Shown one piece after another: positions 23,429-29,669 of a stretch of DNA of 29,669 nt (position 1 is its first letter; every line of letters begins with the position of its first letter). Position numbers and translations under genes: made by a program. The stretch comes from a virus: the IMG/VR virus record IMGVR_UViG_3300030451_001744, positions 588 through 30,256 of that record. One strand, given 5' to 3'. Under the pieces are notes generated by a model. That model searched no databases, was not told the origin of the DNA, and worked only from the letters and a program-made list of their open reading frames with translations.

Positions 23429-26052
23429 TTTCTGAAGTCTTTAATTTTTCTTAATTTAGATATTGGTTGAGTGACTGACCTGTCAGTTTTCTTATGTGAT
23501 CCATCTTCCATAATAGCCCACACAACCATAGTGGCTTCGTTATCAGTGTTATTTACTGAACTAACTATTCCGTGAACAGTTGATGGCGGATCAGGATCTT
23601 TATTTATTGACCAAGAAACAGCATCTCCCACTTTTACTGAATCTGCTTTTTCAGATCTAGCTGAGTTCATTTCTACTTCTGATAAGGCCTCGGCCTCTTC
23701 AGTAGATACATTTATTTCCTCAATAACATCAAAAGCATTTTTCTTAGAACTTAGTGGATGACTGCTAGGTAGTAAATCAGTATCGTATGGTTTTCTTTTA
23801 AACTTACCTGTTCTTAAAGCTCTTAATAGGCCATTCACTCTGGCCATTGCCCACTGGGCTGGACCTGCAACATTACCTCTTACTGATCCAGGGTTATTTT
23901 GATACGCTGCTAAACCTCTGTTATAACAAGCAGTCAACATTCTTAAAGTTGCTCTATGTCTAGGATTTTTAGCGTTATGATCGTCTACTTTTTTCTGCAA
24001 TGCTTTTCTTGTTGCTGCACTAAGAGCTTTAGCTTCTATTTCATCTAGTAAAGCCTCTTGTATCTTTCTTCTTTCACGAATAACTTTTTTGTATTCGTTA
24101 ACTGTTTTTTTCATAGCACTAACACCAGTTTTTGTAGTACCGCCCCATTTCATTACAGCAATGTATCCATTTAGTTTTGTATTACCAGAGTGTCTGGCCA
24201 TAAAACTTTCACGCCTTTTAACCCAGTTCAATACTGATTCTGATCTATCGCCAGATCTGTATTTTGTCCACCTGTTGAAAGCATCATTACCAGTAAAAGA
24301 GGTTGGTGGATTACCACCTGTACCAGCTCTACGCCAGATTTCAGGCCAGTTCTCTTTAAGATCTTTTACATAGTTATAATCTGGAAATTGTTTAAATTTG
24401 CTATTACTAATCGATATAGTTTGGTTATCTCCAGAACTTGGAAAGTTTGTTTTCTTTGGTGCTTTACCTTCTTTTTTCATACGACCTAAAGCGTTTCTTG
24501 CTTGATCTTCATTTTCATAACATTTAATTACTTCGTTAGTATCGTGATCTAATATACACCAAGCACCATTAGGCATTTCAGCAACATACTTTTCCTCATT
24601 CAATTCAGTAGGTTTTGGTTTTAAAATTTGTGATCTAATTGACTCAACATCAACAGAAATAGTTGTCATAACTTTTTCTTTAAGTTCTTGCATATCATTT
24701 CTTAGTTTCGCTACTTCTTCCTCTGTTGTGATTTCTGGTTGTTCTGTTTCCTCAACAGGTTTAGCGTCTATTGATCTTTCAACCATATTCATAGGTCTTA
24801 AATATATATCGTGTGTTTCATCTGAATTAAGGCCTGCTTGTTTTCTGGCCTCTCCGATTGTGATCCAACCACCCTGAACAGCAGTATTCATTCTTTTATA
24901 AATATCATCTTTGTCTTGTGATAAAGCCCTTACATCTTCTAAATTGTAATTTACATACATACCCTCAGCGTCATAATCTTTTCTAAGAAGTTGATGTGTT
25001 AACTCTGACGCAACTGATTTCCATAAAGGTACTAATTTTTGTTCTGTAAAAAATTCTCTAAGTTCTCTGGTGTTGTTATAAGTAGCTGCGTCCAAACCAG
25101 CACCTAAACCTGCAAGAATAGCTGGGACACCAAGAACTGCTGATACTCTTTCTTCTGGTAATTTTCTTAACTCTGTTAAATTCATTTGATCAGGTGAGAA
25201 AGATACGACTTCTACATTCATAGATCCAGATAAGACCATAGGTGCGCCACGATTTTTTCCGCCAAACTTTTGTTTGTACATAGCGGATATTGCTTCGGCC
25301 TCTTCTTTTGAGGGTCCGCCCATTGAGTCATCTTTTGGTGAGAGGATGACACCTGGTACAGCCATGTTATGTAAGAGTGCTGCTGCATACTGTCCTGCGG
25401 CCTCGTCACCTAAAATTTCTCTTAATACAGATTTTAGAGGAGCAAAGCCTCGCCTATGGTTATTTGGATCAATTCCGTTTCGGATATGCACTATATCATT
25501 GGTTGGAACGACTATACTATTACCCCCAAGTCCACCGTGAGGTGCATACTTGAAGTGAGTTATTAAAGTATCTTCATTACCTTTTGGTTCAACTAAGTTA
25601 GGCATCAAAGGAACTAGCTGTACCACATTTCCATCTGAGTTTCGGTTTTTATATAAAAAAGCATCTCCATAAGCAGATAAAGCAACAACTATGTAATGTG
25701 CTAATAGGTTTCCAGAAGTAAAAGGATTTGGCCTATCAAGTAGTTTTGATAAAGGGTGTTGTTTGACTACTTCTTGATCTCCCTCGTCTTGATCAGTTAA
25801 AACTCTTATTCTTGGTTCTGCAAAAGAAGTTGCTAAAACATTTAAACAAGCGACTACTGCTGAGTTATTAGATCCATCACCAATATCATCTAATTGTGAA
25901 ACAGGCCAATAACCTGAGTCTGTATTATATCCGTAAACCGCTCTGTCTAAACTTGTTTGTTGATTGTATCTACTGTATTTTTGTTCTTGTCTTTTCGTAG
26001 GTGCGTTTAAATAATCTACTACTCTTCTGTACCTCGATTTATTCTCAGCCAT
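23425..26052 (-). CDS. Portal protein with multi-domain C-terminal fusion, 875 aa
   Basis: Residues 1-425 are an HK97-family portal: ALSAYGDAFLYKNRNSDGNV (125-144), DIVHIRNGIDPNNHRRGFAPL (about 186-206), VLGVPAILAGLGAGLDAATYNN (306-327). It forms the dodecameric ring through which DNA enters. The family is usually 400-500 residues; here about 450 more follow. These are a coiled coil (440-480), a mini-domain with AEMPNGAWCILDHDTNEVIKCY (491-512), a Trp-rich domain (560-640, YVKDLKENWPEIWRR, FMARHSGNTKLNGYIAVMKWGG), a helical domain (690-770, TACYNRGLAAYQNNPGSVR, DTDLLPSSHPLSS) and an SH3/Tudor-like end (803-870). Those extra domains occur in marine phage head proteins, from memory. The ATG directly follows the TerL stop. 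Confidence 0.9.
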   Translation of the reverse strand: MAENKSRYRRVVDYLNAPTKRQEQKYSRYNQQTSLDRAVYGYNTDSGYWPVSQLDDIGDGSNNSAVVACLNVLATSFAEPRIRVLTDQDEGDQEVVKQHPLSKLLDRPNPFTSGNLLAHYIVVALSAYGDAFLYKNRNSDGNVVQLVPLMPNLVEPKGNEDTLITHFKYAPHGGLGGNSIVVPTNDIVHIRNGIDPNNHRRGFAPLKSVLREILGDEAAGQYAAALLHNMAVPGVILSPKDDSMGGPSKEEAEAISAMYKQKFGGKNRGAPMVLSGSMNVEVVSFSPDQMNLTELRKLPEERVSAVLGVPAILAGLGAGLDAATYNNTRELREFFTEQKLVPLWKSVASELTHQLLRKDYDAEGMYVNYNLEDVRALSQDKDDIYKRMNTAVQGGWITIGEARKQAGLNSDETHDIYLRPMNMVERSIDAKPVEETEQPEITTEEEVAKLRNDMQELKEKVMTTISVDVESIRSQILKPKPTELNEEKYVAEMPNGAWCILDHDTNEVIKCYENEDQARNALGRMKKEGKAPKKTNFPSSGDNQTISISNSKFKQFPDYNYVKDLKENWPEIWRRAGTGGNPPTSFTGNDAFNRWTKYRSGDRSESVLNWVKRRESFMARHSGNTKLNGYIAVMKWGGTTKTGVSAMKKTVNEYKKVIRERRKIQEALLDEIEAKALSAATRKALQKKVDDHNAKNPRHRATLRMLTACYNRGLAAYQNNPGSVRGNVAGPAQWAMARVNGLLRALRTGKFKRKPYDTDLLPSSHPLSSKKNAFDVIEEINVSTEEAEALSEVEMNSARSEKADSVKVGDAVSWSINKDPDPPSTVHGIVSSVNNTDNEATMVVWAIMEDGSHKKTDRSVTQPISKLRKIKDFRN

Positions 26053-27294
26053 TTAGTAAGCACTCCATTCTCGTCTTATTTGTGCGCTTATAATTCCATA
26101 TCCTATTGCGTCTACAATGTCATCATGATGACCTACTGGAAATGTCATTAATTCTCTTTCCACTTCCACTAACCAAGTAGCGCCCTGTCTGAAATAAACA
26201 TCTCCAGCTTCCATACGAGCAGCTAGAGGTAAAGCTCTTGAAACTTTATCTTTATCTGCACGCAACTCTTTAACGGCTAGTCCATCTCGTTTCGCAAACT
26301 GAATAAGCGAAAGCTGGAAACCTGCTCGTTCCATACCAACCCATTGTAAATCATATTCTGCCATTTTTTGTCTTATTCGAGGTATTATGTCAGGAGCTTC
26401 CATACGCTTTCGATCAACATCTAAGACTAAAATTTTACCTTTTGGTGTTATTGCAAAGCTAGCTATTACTGTATAATCAGCACCTTTTTCGACAGAAGTA
26501 GCTAAGTCAACTGTGCAAAATCTAGTACATTCGTATAGATCTATGTTTTCACCACTAGCAAAAAACATACCATTTTTTTCTTTAAAGTACCTTAACCACT
26601 CTGGTTGTAGTATTCCCTGTCCTGCTTCTACAAATTCAGCTAAATATTCTTGTGCAAAAACTATTGATCCTACTTCGTCTTTGGCCTTTTCAACCTCTTC
26701 TCTTTCAATAAAAGGATTATCCCAAGTAGCAAATTGGAATCTTTCCCAATCAGGTTTATCTTGTGCAAACTCCCATAATTCATAAAACCAATTATTCATA
26801 CCCATAGGTGTACTAATAAATAAAGCTGATCCTCTTCTTTCAGTTAAAGTAGGCCTTAACACCTGGTGCCATACATCTGGTTTTACGAAAGCAGCCTCGT
26901 CCATTACTAAGAAATCCAAACCCTCACCTCGAAGTCTATGTGGTGTATCTGCTGATCTTACTGCTATTGATCCACCGCCAGGAAACTTAACTTCCATATT
27001 AACTAACGATATTTCTGGCTCTATTGCTTCTGGAAAAGATCTTGCTGCCTCTAAAATATCACGCCAACCAACACGAGCAATAGTATAAGTTGGTGCAACC
27101 CACCAAGCTCTTTTACCAGCTAAAGCAATTTGTAAGCATAATTGGACACCAAGTCTTGATTTTCCAAATCGTCTACCAGCACATAAAATTTTCCAACGAG
27201 CATCGCTTTCTGTGACTTTTAGTTGAGCCTCGTGTAGTGGTGGTAGTTTAGCAATGGCTTTTCTACCATCTTTCATCTTTACTTGTGTTTCCAT
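26053..27294 (-). CDS. terL: Terminase large subunit, 413 aa
   Basis: The packaging motor ATPase and nuclease. Numbering from the TTG three bases upstream, Walker A is AGRRFGKS (40-47), Walker B is LDFLVMDEAA (127-136) with the catalytic Glu134, and ISTPMGMNNWF (about 160-170) is the coupling motif. The nuclease domain shows FCTVDLATSVEKGADYTV (first metal-binding Asp) and VGHHDDIVDAIGYG near the C-terminus (last Asp pair). Length is slightly short for the family but all motifs are intact. I take the ATG at 27294. No ribosome site precedes it, but TATACT lies seven bases upstream, which suggests a leaderless message. Confidence 0.95.
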   Translation of the reverse strand: METQVKMKDGRKAIAKLPPLHEAQLKVTESDARWKILCAGRRFGKSRLGVQLCLQIALAGKRAWWVAPTYTIARVGWRDILEAARSFPEAIEPEISLVNMEVKFPGGGSIAVRSADTPHRLRGEGLDFLVMDEAAFVKPDVWHQVLRPTLTERRGSALFISTPMGMNNWFYELWEFAQDKPDWERFQFATWDNPFIEREEVEKAKDEVGSIVFAQEYLAEFVEAGQGILQPEWLRYFKEKNGMFFASGENIDLYECTRFCTVDLATSVEKGADYTVIASFAITPKGKILVLDVDRKRMEAPDIIPRIRQKMAEYDLQWVGMERAGFQLSLIQFAKRDGLAVKELRADKDKVSRALPLAARMEAGDVYFRQGATWLVEVERELMTFPVGHHDDIVDAIGYGIISAQIRREWSAY

Positions 27295-27301
27295 CAAGTA
27301 A

Positions 27302-27307
27302 AGTATA
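27302..27307 (-). promoter_or_regulatory. Candidate leaderless -10 box before terL
   Basis: TATACT (minus strand) ends seven bases before the terL ATG, and no Shine-Dalgarno lies between. It overlaps the region just after the stop of the 353-residue gene. No clear -35 was seen. Confidence 0.45.
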
Positions 27308-27312
27308 GCGAT

Positions 27313-28374
27313 TTATTTGATCAGAACTAGTATGTAGGCGAAGTCGTCTAATAGTTTCTTATTAGCTATTGCTTCTATTTGATCTTCTCTTGTATATTTC
27401 TTTTTAGTATGTGTTGCAATAAATTCATTAACGCCAAATTCTGTGCTGTCGTAGATTAAAGAAAATGTATTTTCTAATTTCATAGTTTCAAACTCTGGTG
27501 ATATAACAATCAGCTTTGATCCTGTTTTCATATATTGATTAAAGTTTAAAATATTAGCTTTTAAATAATTTTCTGGATCAACCTCTAAAGAACTATCGTC
27601 AACAACATCAAGCATATTTAAAATTACTACATCGGCTTGGGTTATTTCGTCAGGCCACATTTCATTAACAAAATCAAATTTAGAAACTTTTTTAGTTAGT
27701 AAGTTTGGGTTTAGATCATAACTAGCAACTTTATAACCCATAGCTAAACCTATGTCGTATGTCACTTGGTACTTATCTGATATATCAATAATTTTTGTAT
27801 TGTCTGGATCGTCACCAAAAAAGTAAAGCAAATTTGCAATCATTTGAGGTGGTGTCTTTTTAGTGCTGTCATACCCAAACAATTCATTGTTTATTCCAAA
27901 TGACCAGTTGTTTGTAGGTTTGAAGTTTATATTAAGCGTATCAAGATCAACATTTGTATTTGTTGATTCTAATTTTTCTACAATCTTTTGTTTTTTTACA
28001 AGTGTTCTCAAAGCCTTAACACTCATTTTTTTATCGTAAGCTGTTTTTAAATATTTGTCTTGATCTTGCTCTTGTAAGGACGCTACTTCTTGATGATGAG
28101 AAAAAGTAAGTTCTTTTACTCTACGCTCTGAAGGTATTTTATTAGCCACATAAGAGGCGGTTGCAAATGTTGAATAAGGAATATCCATATCCAAAGCCTG
28201 CGCTGCTAATTCGCCGTACTTTCTTTCGCCAAAATTCCACCAGTCACCAATCCACCACATTATATTTTGAGTGGCCTGAATTAAATTTTTTCCTATTTCT
28301 ATCCACTGATCATAAGTTGTATCGTCAGCAAATACATAGTAATTAGAATCTCTGTGTGTAGTTATCTCTCCCAT
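27313..28374 (-). CDS. Unknown 353-aa two-domain protein upstream of terL
   Basis: Residues 20-130 carry a motif set I have seen in actinophage and other phage proteins: W24, WWIGDWWNFGERKYGE (40-55), ELTFSHHQEVASL (about 87-99) and a helical end with SVKALRTLVKKQK. It is probably DNA-binding. The second half (about 185-310) has a Rossmann-like pattern, IIDISDKYQVTYDIGLAMGY then SYDLNPN, and ADVVILNML in place of a D/N-PP-Y motif. This looks like a methyltransferase fold in which the SAM-binding glycines are lost. It lies where a small terminase normally sits, and none is seen elsewhere. No ribosome site precedes the ATG; TAAAAT stands six bases before it. Confidence 0.8.
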   Translation of the reverse strand: MGEITTHRDSNYYVFADDTTYDQWIEIGKNLIQATQNIMWWIGDWWNFGERKYGELAAQALDMDIPYSTFATASYVANKIPSERRVKELTFSHHQEVASLQEQDQDKYLKTAYDKKMSVKALRTLVKKQKIVEKLESTNTNVDLDTLNINFKPTNNWSFGINNELFGYDSTKKTPPQMIANLLYFFGDDPDNTKIIDISDKYQVTYDIGLAMGYKVASYDLNPNLLTKKVSKFDFVNEMWPDEITQADVVILNMLDVVDDSSLEVDPENYLKANILNFNQYMKTGSKLIVISPEFETMKLENTFSLIYDSTEFGVNEFIATHTKKKYTREDQIEAIANKKLLDDFAYILVLIK

Positions 28375-28380
28375 ACTGTT

Positions 28381-28386
28381 ATTTTA
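28381..28386 (-). promoter_or_regulatory. Candidate leaderless -10 box before the 353-aa gene
   Basis: TAAAAT (minus strand) ends six bases before ATG 28374. An AAAGG lies 14 bases or more upstream, too far to serve as a normal ribosome site. This would start the packaging and head transcript. Confidence 0.45.
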
Positions 28387-28429
28387 CTACCTTTCTGTTA
28401 TATGCAATTAAATAAAAAAAATCTGATAG

Positions 28430-28457
28430 CCCCTAGACAAACAAAGCAAACTAGGGG
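28430..28457 (-). terminator. Probable terminator after the thioredoxin gene
   Basis: Minus strand: stem CCCCTAG / CTAGGGG with a 14-base loop lies 12 bases after the thioredoxin stop. A run of eight T follows, but nine bases past the stem, so termination may be incomplete. Confidence 0.5.
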
Positions 28458-28469
28458 ATACCAGAAATA

Positions 28470-28793
28470 TCAAACAACTATGTGTTTCTTAAAGCTGTCT
28501 TTTATGTTTCCAATATTTACATTAGATCTAACCTCTGCGACAGGTACACCTAACTTGAAAGCAATAAATGTAGGTACAGACTGAATTTGATAATGATTTG
28601 CTATCGTTGGATTTTTATCAATATCTACTGCAACAAACTCACAATCTTGATCAGCCCAGTCATTAGAAAGATCTTCTACTGCTGGGGTGATTTGTTTGCA
28701 TGGCTGACACCAATCTGCTTCAAACTTTACAACGGTGGTTGTGTCCCTAAGAACTGCATTTGTAAAATCTTCACCGTTAACTTTTCGAATCAT
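28470..28793 (-). CDS. Thioredoxin-like protein, 107 aa
   Basis: A complete single-domain thioredoxin of normal length. The active site is WCQPC (about residues 28-32) in the usual context VVKFEADWCQPCKQI. The FVAVDIDKNP strand (about 53-62) and the cis-proline loop SVPTFIAFKLG (about 72-82) are intact, so it should be redox active in the cytoplasm. Phage thioredoxins are known to support reduction of ribonucleotides or polymerase processivity; which applies here cannot be told. It is monocistronic: a divergent small gene lies 49 bases upstream and a hairpin follows. No ribosome site is apparent before the ATG, so a short or missing leader is possible. Confidence 0.93.
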   Translation of the reverse strand: MIRKVNGEDFTNAVLRDTTTVVKFEADWCQPCKQITPAVEDLSNDWADQDCEFVAVDIDKNPTIANHYQIQSVPTFIAFKLGVPVAEVRSNVNIGNIKDSFKKHIVV

Positions 28794-28842
28794 AGTTTTT
28801 TAATAATAACATAATTCAGAAATAATTAAGTAAAATTTAAAT
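28794..28842. promoter_or_regulatory. Divergent intergenic promoter region
   Basis: These 49 AT-rich bases separate the minus-strand thioredoxin gene and a plus-strand ORF, so both must start here. On the plus strand TAAAAT (28831-28836) ends six bases before the ATG, a leaderless arrangement. On the minus strand a TATTAT box lies nine bases before the thioredoxin ATG. No good -35 boxes were seen. Confidence 0.45.
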
Positions 28843-29010
28843 ATGAAAATTAGAACAGTACAAAAAAATTATGCACCAACTCTCAATCGTAAAGCGAGAA
28901 GACAGCTAGCAAAAAAGATTAGAAAAGATTTAAAGATTGAACAATCTAGATCTAAAAAAGGCAAGGCTGAACCTCTCGATTCAGCCGATGATGGGAGGAA
29001 GTCGGTTTAG
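28843..29010 (+). CDS. Hypothetical 55-aa strongly basic protein
   Basis: A plus-strand ORF with about one third Lys and Arg: MKIRTVQKNYAPTLNRKARR then QLAKKIRKDLKIEQSRSKKGK and a short acidic end. The middle is a basic amphipathic helix. TAAAAT lies six bases before the ATG and no ribosome site is seen. It is oriented opposite to nearly all other genes. The family is not recognised. A nucleic acid-binding role would suit the charge. It is short enough that chance cannot be excluded, but the promoter-like box and the following bidirectional hairpin favour a gene. Confidence 0.5.
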   Translation: MKIRTVQKNYAPTLNRKARRQLAKKIRKDLKIEQSRSKKGKAEPLDSADDGRKSV

Positions 29011-29062
29011 TAGCCGACCTATTCACTATACAACATCGGACTTTGATTTTAGGTAAATAAAA

Positions 29063-29084
29063 AGCAGGTGTCTTGGCACCTGCT
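29063..29084. terminator. Hairpin terminator, likely bidirectional
   Basis: Stem AGCAGGTG / CACCTGCT, eight bases, with loop TCTTGG. On the minus strand TTTTATTT follows, a good terminator for the two small genes at the right end. On the plus strand CTTTAT follows, weaker, but placed to end the 55-residue ORF message. It lies in a 156-base gap with no gene I can support. Confidence 0.7.
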
Positions 29085-29166
29085 CTTTATATCAGTATTT
29101 CCAGAAAGGCTAGTTTATGGAAAACCTTACTATGACACTTAGCCATAGACGATTACTTAATATATA

Positions 29167-29364
29167 TTACTTCTCTTCAAATTTTTTGCAAATTCCTAGA
29201 TACAAATTTACTAGATCATCTGCGTCTTGAACTAAATTAATTCCTTTGATCCTCATATAATTAAATTGCTTTAACACAACTTCTTTTAGATCAGAATCGC
29301 TAATAAGTTCGTCTATTGCATCTTCTCTTTTTGTACCTGGCGGAAAATCTGGTATCTCTGCCAT
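29167..29364 (-). CDS. Hypothetical 65-aa acidic protein
   Basis: The product (MAEIPDFPPGTKREDAIDEL...) is acidic and helical after a proline-rich start, and has no recognised motif. Its ATG overlaps the stop of the upstream gene (TAATG), so translation is coupled. A terminator-like hairpin follows about 80 bases past the stop, closing this small operon. No function can be assigned. Confidence 0.65.
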   Translation of the reverse strand: MAEIPDFPPGTKREDAIDELISDSDLKEVVLKQFNYMRIKGINLVQDADDLVNLYLGICKKFEEK

Positions 29365-29564
29365 TATGCTGTCCCTTCTGCTTTTATACCAGTATAGGCT
29401 TCATTACTATCTGATAAAGCTGGTCTTATACTACAAGTAGGGAAATCATCTTTACGATAAACAAAATGTTCTAACATTTGTATTTTAAAATTCTTAAAAG
29501 CGTCCTCATCATCTTTACCTTCAACTGTAAAAACAATTTCATAGTCTAAAATCGGTTCACTCAT
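29364..29564 (-). CDS. Hypothetical 66-aa protein
   Basis: The product starts MSEPILDYEIVFTVEGKDDEDAF. It has an N-terminal strand followed by a helix (DAFKNFKIQMLEHFVY) and a Cys-containing polar end. I chose the ATG at 29564, since GAGGG lies five bases upstream; a longer frame from GTG at 29603 has no such site. The stop overlaps the next start (TAATG). No family is recognised. Confidence 0.65.
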   Translation of the reverse strand: MSEPILDYEIVFTVEGKDDEDAFKNFKIQMLEHFVYRKDDFPTCSIRPALSDSNEAYTGIKAEGTA

Positions 29565-29628
29565 TTGTTCCCTCAATACTTTTATATTTCTTGTGTATGT
29601 CACTATGATACTCTATATTGCTTTGCAT
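29557..29628 (-). CDS. Possible 23-aa leader ORF
   Basis: MQSNIEYHSDIHKKYKSIEG plus three residues. Its ATG overlaps an upstream stop in TAATG and its TGA overlaps the next start (ATGAGTGA), the same coupling seen at firm genes. No ribosome site is visible and the length is marginal. Confidence 0.35.
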   Translation of the reverse strand: MQSNIEYHSDIHKKYKSIEGTNE

Positions 29629-29669
29629 TAAGAGATCATTTTGACTTGTTTGTTTAAAATCAAATATTT
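29628..29669 (-). CDS. Possible C-terminal end of a gene entering from the right
   Basis: A frame open from the right edge gives 13 residues ending VKMIS and a TAA that overlaps the next ATG. The coupled junction suggests the end of a real gene, but so little is visible that nothing can be said of its product. Confidence 0.3.
   Translation of the reverse strand, partial: KYLILNKQVKMIS

Noticed and set aside
29001-29018. Hairpin GTCGGT / GCCGAC at the end of the 55-residue ORF
   Set aside because: The stem is short and no T-run follows on either strand. The better terminator lies 45 bases further on.
29117-29230. 37-residue plus-strand ORF starting MENLTMTLSH
   Set aside because: It has a weak AAAGG upstream, but it runs into the C-terminal coding part of the 65-residue gene from the opposite strand, and there is no promoter between the hairpin and its start.
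1-29669. tRNA genes, integrase, attachment sites, insertion sequences
   Set aside because: I looked for cloverleaf-type pairs, recombinase motifs and terminal repeats and saw none that I could support.

Overview
The window is the structural (head and tail) module of a tailed phage with siphovirus-type architecture, seen from the opposite strand: almost every gene is on the minus strand and is read from high to low coordinates. The order terminase large subunit, portal, HK97-type prohead protease, major capsid protein, head-tail connectors, tail terminator, major tail protein, frameshifted tail assembly chaperones, a 1248-residue tape measure protein, then tail tip and fibre proteins is that of long non-contractile tails. 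No sheath gene was seen. The DNA is AT-rich. A WhiB-like Fe-S regulator, a family confined to Actinobacteria and their phages, points to an actinobacterial host. The low G+C and the fibre and accessory families suggest an aquatic, probably marine, low-G+C actinobacterium; that last step is inference. No integrase, replication or lysis genes are in the window.

Right end (about 28.4-29.7 kb): small hypothetical genes, a basic 55-residue plus-strand ORF and a thioredoxin, separated by hairpins that look like terminators. 26-28.4 kb: a 353-residue protein with a phage-type N-terminal domain and a degenerate Rossmann/methyltransferase-like C-terminal half, sitting where a small terminase would be expected, then TerL. 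21.4-26 kb: an 875-residue portal with several extra C-terminal domains, two overlapping plus-strand genes of unknown role, and the prohead protease with a cysteine/histidine module and long acidic tail. 20.1-21.4 kb: the major capsid protein, followed by the strongest terminator in the window.

16.2-20 kb: a 20-residue basic peptide, a small Lys-rich protein, the gp6-like connector, a 57-residue ORF, WhiB, an HTH plus zinc-finger protein, the head-closure protein, a gp10-like neck protein and the tail terminator. 10.6-16.2 kb: an acidic protein, the major tail protein, the two tail assembly chaperones joined by a -1 frameshift at a C CCA AAA site, the tape measure protein and a 39-residue zinc ribbon. 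1-10.6 kb: a distal tail protein, a 1284-residue tail-tip/fibre protein ending in an S74 autocleaving chaperone, small coiled-coil proteins, a 254-residue protein of a marine-phage family, and two fibre-like proteins, the last running off the left edge.

The genes are packed tightly: many junctions use a one-base stop/start overlap (TAATG), which suggests translational coupling. Several genes that start new transcripts lack a Shine-Dalgarno sequence and instead carry a TANNNT box 5-7 bases before the ATG, the arrangement of leaderless mRNAs in actinobacteria. No stretch longer than 300 bases lacks a gene.
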